DNA of 64,000 nucleotides, taken from NCBI GenBank assembly GCA_002840505.1, contig PHBC01000005.1:186001-250000 (forward strand). The letters are read 5' to 3'. The translations under genes and the position numbers were made by a program. A model generated the notes under the pieces. The model had not been told where the DNA came from. It ran no database searches and was given only the letters and a program-made list of their open reading frames with translations. This stretch comes from Deltaproteobacteria bacterium HGW-Deltaproteobacteria-2 (lineage in GTDB: Bacteria; Desulfobacterota; Syntrophia; Syntrophales; Smithellaceae). Positions 60,278 to 64,000 of the stretch are shown here, piece by piece. Position 1 is the stretch's first letter, and each line of letters begins with the position of its first letter.

Positions 60278-61024
60278 ATGATCACTATAGGCGCAAGGGC
60301 CCATACAATTGAAGAACTTCTCGAGGTAGGCAAGCTCGGCTACCCGTTTGTGGAAATTTCTCTTAATGATCCCGAGACCGTTACCGGCTGGATCCCTCAG
60401 CTTCTGGAAATAAAAGATAAATACGATGTTTCATTTCTGGCCCATTATCCCAACGAAGATAATCCTCTTGATGTGAATGTGCTTCAAAATAAATTCCTTC
60501 CGCGCATCAAAGCTCTGATGGATCTGTCACGACGGCTTGATATTACCAAAGCGACTATTCATTTCTGGATCGATCAAAGGTGGCTCCCGGCAGATCTACT
60601 TCCCGGTAAGCTGGAGCTGCTGTCCCGGATAGTGGACTATGGCAATGAATATGGAATTACCGTTTGCATAGAGAATTTAAGCGAACGTGCGGAGAGCTTC
60701 GGACCGGCATTCGAGGCCATCCCTGATCTCAGGATGACTTTGGATATCGGACATGCCCAGCTTCTGGCGAAAAAGAACACATCGTTTCGTTTTATAGAAG
60801 ATCACTTTTCCAGAATTGCTCATCTTCATGTACATGACAACCGTGGCGGAACAAGCGTTAAAGATGATCTCCATCTGCCACTGGGAGAAGGGATTGTGGA
60901 TTATATCGCCATTATAAAATCCCTCATTGAAAAGGGGTATGATTCAACCATCACCATGGAAGTAAAACCCGGGGACATGTCCAGGACAAAAAAGTCTTTG
61001 GAGGATTGTCTCCGAAAGACATAG
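60278..61024 (+). CDS. Sugar phosphate isomerase/AP endonuclease-fold TIM-barrel protein
   Basis: A 248-residue TIM barrel of the xylose isomerase-like superfamily. Metal-ligand type residues are visible in CIENLSERAESF, TLDIGHAQLL, LHVHDNRGGTSVKDD, HLPLGEG and TMEVKPG. The exact reaction is not predictable. An endonuclease IV role is unlikely without the usual His-rich set. It follows the patatin gene by 68 bp. Confidence 0.75.
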   Translation: MITIGARAHTIEELLEVGKLGYPFVEISLNDPETVTGWIPQLLEIKDKYDVSFLAHYPNEDNPLDVNVLQNKFLPRIKALMDLSRRLDITKATIHFWIDQRWLPADLLPGKLELLSRIVDYGNEYGITVCIENLSERAESFGPAFEAIPDLRMTLDIGHAQLLAKKNTSFRFIEDHFSRIAHLHVHDNRGGTSVKDDLHLPLGEGIVDYIAIIKSLIEKGYDSTITMEVKPGDMSRTKKSLEDCLRKT

Positions 61025-61140
61025 CGTGTTGTGCCTGCATCAGAAATAATCTCTTATCAAAAAGTAAAATAAATTATTCTAACTCCTTTATTCTCTTGAA
61101 AAAAAACACATTCTCATGTTAACGTAATCAGCAATTTTTT

Positions 61141-62616
61141 ATGGAGGTTATTAAGACCATTAATTTAATACAATTACTGAGAGATTCTGTTCAAAAATAT
61201 GGTGATCGCACCGCATTGATCAGCGATAAGCAATATATTACCTATAGTCAGTTAAACAGGGCAATAAACAGTGTTGCCGGTATAATTAAGCAGTCCGGTA
61301 TTGGAAAGGGAGATAACGTGGCTCTCATGCTCCCCAACATACCGGAATTTGCTTACAGTTATTTCGGTGCACTTAAAAACGGGGCGGCTATTGTTCCGCT
61401 GAACACATCTTCCACTTCATTCGAATTAACCTATTTGCTGAACAATTCGGATTCCAAAATTTTAATAACCCAGACGTCCCAGATTAAAAAGTATCAGGAA
61501 GCTAAAGATAAGCTTTTATCTTGTCATCAGGTAATTGCCGTGGATTCATTAAATCAGAACGGCGAGCTATTTGCCGGTGCGGATAGCGATGATTCTTCTT
61601 TCTGTTCGGATAAAATTACTCCGGAAGATCCGGCTGTAATTATATACACGGCGGGATTGACGGGGAAACCTCTGGGCGCGTTACTTACCCATCACAATCT
61701 ATGTGAAGAGCTCAATATGATTCAACCCATTTTTCGAAGAGGACCGGACGATGTCGGGCTTTGCCTTATTCCGTTGTTTCATTCTTTCGGAGCTACCGTA
61801 AATATGCTGAACGTCATTCAGGCAGGCTGTTCCACTGTCATGATGGATAGATTAACCATGGATAGTCTTTTTGGTGCCATTGAAAGAGAAAGAATTACAT
61901 ATATAGCAGCGGTGCCTCGCCTTTATATAGGAATGATATTATATGAAAAAGCGTCCAAATATGATTTGAGCTCTTTGAAAGTATGTGTCACCGGTGGTTC
62001 GGCCATGCCGCCTGAGTTCATACCTGTTTTTGAACAGAAATTCAATGTGCGCATTCTGGAAGGCTATGGTCTGACAGAAGCATCACCCGCCTGTTCTTTC
62101 AACCGTATAGAGAACGTTGCCAAACCAGGATCTATCGGTATCCCTTTGACCGGTATTGACATTAAAATTGTTGATGAATCCGGTCGGGAACTGCCACGCA
62201 ATGAAATCGGCGAGGTTGTTGTCCGGGGCGGCAACGTTATGAAGAACTACTATAAAGATGACGTGGCTACCGCTTCAGTAATCAAAGACGGCTGGCTTTA
62301 CACCGGCGACCTGGGCAGAATGGATGAGGAGAATTACATTTTTTTGACCGGTCTCAAAAAAAGAATGATCATTACCAGCGGATTCAACGTGTATCCGCGC
62401 GAAGTGGAAACGGTGCTGAACATGCATCCTGCAGTGCAGGTATCGCGCATATTAGGCAAGCCGGATTTAATGCGCGGCGAACTGGTTAAAGCGGAAGTTG
62501 TTCTCAAAGAAGGATATTCTCCCGACGATAAAGAAATTATCCGGTATTGTAAAGTATATCTATCCAACTATAAGGTTCCACGGGAAATTGAATTCGTGAA
62601 AGCGTTGTCTAATTAG
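61141..62616 (+). CDS. AMP-binding acyl-CoA synthetase-like protein lacking C-terminal Lys motif
   Basis: A 491-residue member of the acyl-CoA synthetase family. Motif A3 reads YTAGLTGKPLGALLTH (usual P-K-G Lys is Leu), A5 reads EGYGLTEASP, and A8 reads TGDLGRMDEENYIFLTGLKK. The protein stops right after the YKVPREIEFVKAL segment, so the P-K-T-x-x-G-K motif with the catalytic Lys of adenylation is missing, and no frameshifted version follows. It may be impaired in adenylation or be a variant ligase. The ATG has no upstream ribosome binding site; GGAGG lies just inside the gene. Confidence 0.78.
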   Translation: MEVIKTINLIQLLRDSVQKYGDRTALISDKQYITYSQLNRAINSVAGIIKQSGIGKGDNVALMLPNIPEFAYSYFGALKNGAAIVPLNTSSTSFELTYLLNNSDSKILITQTSQIKKYQEAKDKLLSCHQVIAVDSLNQNGELFAGADSDDSSFCSDKITPEDPAVIIYTAGLTGKPLGALLTHHNLCEELNMIQPIFRRGPDDVGLCLIPLFHSFGATVNMLNVIQAGCSTVMMDRLTMDSLFGAIERERITYIAAVPRLYIGMILYEKASKYDLSSLKVCVTGGSAMPPEFIPVFEQKFNVRILEGYGLTEASPACSFNRIENVAKPGSIGIPLTGIDIKIVDESGRELPRNEIGEVVVRGGNVMKNYYKDDVATASVIKDGWLYTGDLGRMDEENYIFLTGLKKRMIITSGFNVYPREVETVLNMHPAVQVSRILGKPDLMRGELVKAEVVLKEGYSPDDKEIIRYCKVYLSNYKVPREIEFVKALSN

Positions 62617-62629
62617 AGAGTGAACTGCT

Positions 62630-63181
62630 ATGGATATACTTTTACGAGCGGAAAATTTCATAAGCCGAAAATCTGATTCTAATTTAATCATTGCGATATT
62701 CGGAATTATTTATTTTGCATCGCAGATAAAAATCGCCTCAATCGTTCATCCGCTGGGTATTGATATGTTGCGTATTCAGACAACGCTATCGGGCGATACC
62801 TTCAAAGAAATAGCATCCGGATGGATTGCGTCGGGCCAAATCGGACTTTATTATAAGCATTTTTATTTCGATAATTTTCATCCGATCTGGTACAGCATAT
62901 TCTTAAGCCTGCTCATCGCCAGAGCGTTTAAAATCAACAATATTAATCCGAAATTCAACGTCTTTATCCTGACACCGTTTGTCGCCGGCATCTGTGATTT
63001 TTTTGAAAACATGATGCATCTGTACTTGCTGGCTGACCTGCAACGCGCAACACCAGCGCTGGTAGCGCTTTCCGGATTGGCGACGAATACCAAATGGTTT
63101 CTGGCTTTATCTGGAGTCGCTATCGTTTCTATTCTGATAGGCATCTCGATTGTGAAAAATTTCATAACGAAGAAAAAATAA
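62630..63181 (+). CDS. Membrane protein of unknown function
   Basis: A 183-residue protein with about four hydrophobic segments (near residues 20-40, 83-102, 110-130 and 145-175) and a Lys-rich tail. DFFENMMHLYLL in the middle could be a polar patch in the membrane. Family not recognised. It lies 13 bp after the ligase gene and 19 bp before the FAH gene, so it is part of one operon. Confidence 0.65.
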   Translation: MDILLRAENFISRKSDSNLIIAIFGIIYFASQIKIASIVHPLGIDMLRIQTTLSGDTFKEIASGWIASGQIGLYYKHFYFDNFHPIWYSIFLSLLIARAFKINNINPKFNVFILTPFVAGICDFFENMMHLYLLADLQRATPALVALSGLATNTKWFLALSGVAIVSILIGISIVKNFITKKK

Positions 63182-63200
63182 GTTACAGGAGATAGTTTAC

Positions 63201-64000
63201 ATGAAGTTGCTTAATTTTCAGGCTGAATCAGGCGGTGCGCCGAAGTTTGGAATTGTCATCAAGGGTTACGCTGTGTCTTTTGAAACGCTGCAGCAGAAAT
63301 CCGGGCAAACGCGTATCCAGCTTGCGGATATTTATTCATATCTGAGAAACTTGCCGACAAGCGAAGACGCGGCGAGAGAATTTTTGAAGTACGGAGAAGC
63401 TTACATTTCTTCTTTCAATGATAGAGAAAAAATACCACTGGAAAAGGCTAAAATACTTTCTCCTGTACCCGTTCCCCGGGCGCTGATCGATTTCGGTCTG
63501 TCACCGCGCCATCTGGGAAATTCGGCGGCGACTTTAATAAAGCATGCATTTGGTTTTTTCGGTTCGATTATCGCGCCGATTGTTAAAAACAGAATAAAAG
63601 CGGCAACCAGCGGGAAGATGATTTATTACAAAGGCAACCATAACGCGATTATAGGAGACAACGATACAATTCATTGGCCGGCGTATTCGTCTTATCTGGA
63701 TATTGAACCAGAACTGGCGGTGATTACCGGAAACGAAACGAGACCTATAGCCGGATATACTATCTTCAACGATTCGTCGGCTCGCGATGTACAGTTTAGG
63801 GAGATGATGGGATTGGGAGGTCCGGCCAGAAGCAAGGATTTCGATTGCAGTAACGGATTGGGACCGTTTATCGTTACTCCCGATGAAGTTGGCGATCCTC
63901 TCGCCTTGAATGTTAGGGTAAAAATAGGAGAGCGCTACGAATGGAAAGGGAGCACTTCCGAATATAGTGCGCGTCCTGAGAAAGCTGTTGAATTTCTTAA
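63201..64000 (+). CDS. Fumarylacetoacetate hydrolase-family protein (cut at right edge)
   Basis: At least 266 residues, open to the window end. FAH fold signatures: DIEPELAVITG (metal-binding E-x-E pair), GYTIFNDSSARDVQ, DFDCSNGLGPFIV. It acts on C-C bonds of beta-diketo acids or hydrates, isomerises or decarboxylates aromatic-derived acids. GGAG precedes the ATG at 63201. Its operon mates are a ligase-like protein and a membrane protein. The C-terminus is missing from the window. Confidence 0.85.
   Translation, partial: MKLLNFQAESGGAPKFGIVIKGYAVSFETLQQKSGQTRIQLADIYSYLRNLPTSEDAAREFLKYGEAYISSFNDREKIPLEKAKILSPVPVPRALIDFGLSPRHLGNSAATLIKHAFGFFGSIIAPIVKNRIKAATSGKMIYYKGNHNAIIGDNDTIHWPAYSSYLDIEPELAVITGNETRPIAGYTIFNDSSARDVQFREMMGLGGPARSKDFDCSNGLGPFIVTPDEVGDPLALNVRVKIGERYEWKGSTSEYSARPEKAVEFL

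Noticed and set aside
1-64000. CRISPR arrays, tRNA, rRNA, transposases, phage genes
   Set aside because: No regularly spaced direct repeats, cloverleaf or conserved RNA core, or transposase/integrase motif was found on either strand by eye.

Overview
The window looks like a chromosomal segment of an anaerobic Desulfobacterota (deltaproteobacterial) bacterium, most like the syntrophic fermenters around Syntrophus and Smithella. This is inferred from gene content (2-hydroxyacyl-CoA dehydratase/benzoyl-CoA reductase-type enzymes, CoA activases, acyl-CoA dehydrogenases, CstA, a TRAP solute receptor) and from the style of intergenic palindromic repeats. No rRNA, tRNA, phage, integrase or CRISPR array was recognised. 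Most genes sit in tight operons with clear ribosome binding sites.

Region 1 (about 1-28 kb, mostly minus strand) is an aryl-polyene/flexirubin-like type II polyketide region. It has ketosynthases (a cut one at the left edge, one at 0.7-1.9 kb, and an active KS plus catalytically dead KS/chain-length-factor pair at 25.5-28 kb), an acyl carrier protein, an aromatic amino acid ammonia-lyase, a hotdog thioesterase, a family 2 glycosyltransferase, an LpxL/HtrB-type acyltransferase and an MMPL exporter fused to a methyltransferase. Unusual additions are an ABC-2 exporter, two tandem copies of a small HTH protein plus BtrH-like acyltransferase module, a DhaL(DAK2)-DegV fusion and a B12-binding radical SAM protein. 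Plus-strand housekeeping genes interrupt it (KimA-like transporter, FkbM methyltransferase, Sir2, DUF2905, DUF2059).

Region 2 (28-38.6 kb, plus strand) holds unrelated single genes or short operons: MBL hydrolase, CstA, MetX-like hydrolase, DUF4404, flavoprotein, FKBP isomerase, and a MoxR/VWA/acyl-CoA-dehydrogenase set. Five of these transcription units have near-consensus promoters starting TTGACATA with exact 17-bp spacers.

Region 3 (39.3-58.4 kb, minus strand) is the most interesting part. It is a roughly 19 kb run starting with a TetR regulator and two acyl-CoA dehydrogenases. It continues through three related helical proteins of unknown function and a BzdNOPQ-like set (two dehydratase/reductase subunits and two ATP-dependent activases). 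A stand-alone acetyl-CoA-synthase-like (CdhC) domain protein, a CooC-type ATPase with a CxC motif and His-rich tail, and a flavodoxin-ferredoxin follow. The run ends with a second dehydratase set (beta, alpha, a duplicated alpha, an Fe-S protein and a third activase). A 180-bp scar between the two alpha copies shows that a beta-alpha-FeS unit was tandemly duplicated and then partly deleted. I infer an ATP-driven, very low-potential CoA-thioester reductase or dehydratase system with its own metal or electron accessory proteins; the substrate is unknown.

Region 4 (58.7-64 kb, plus strand) has MobB, a patatin-like lipoprotein, a TIM-barrel isomerase/endonuclease-fold protein, an AMP-binding ligase lacking the C-terminal catalytic lysine motif, a small membrane protein and a cut FAH-family hydrolase.
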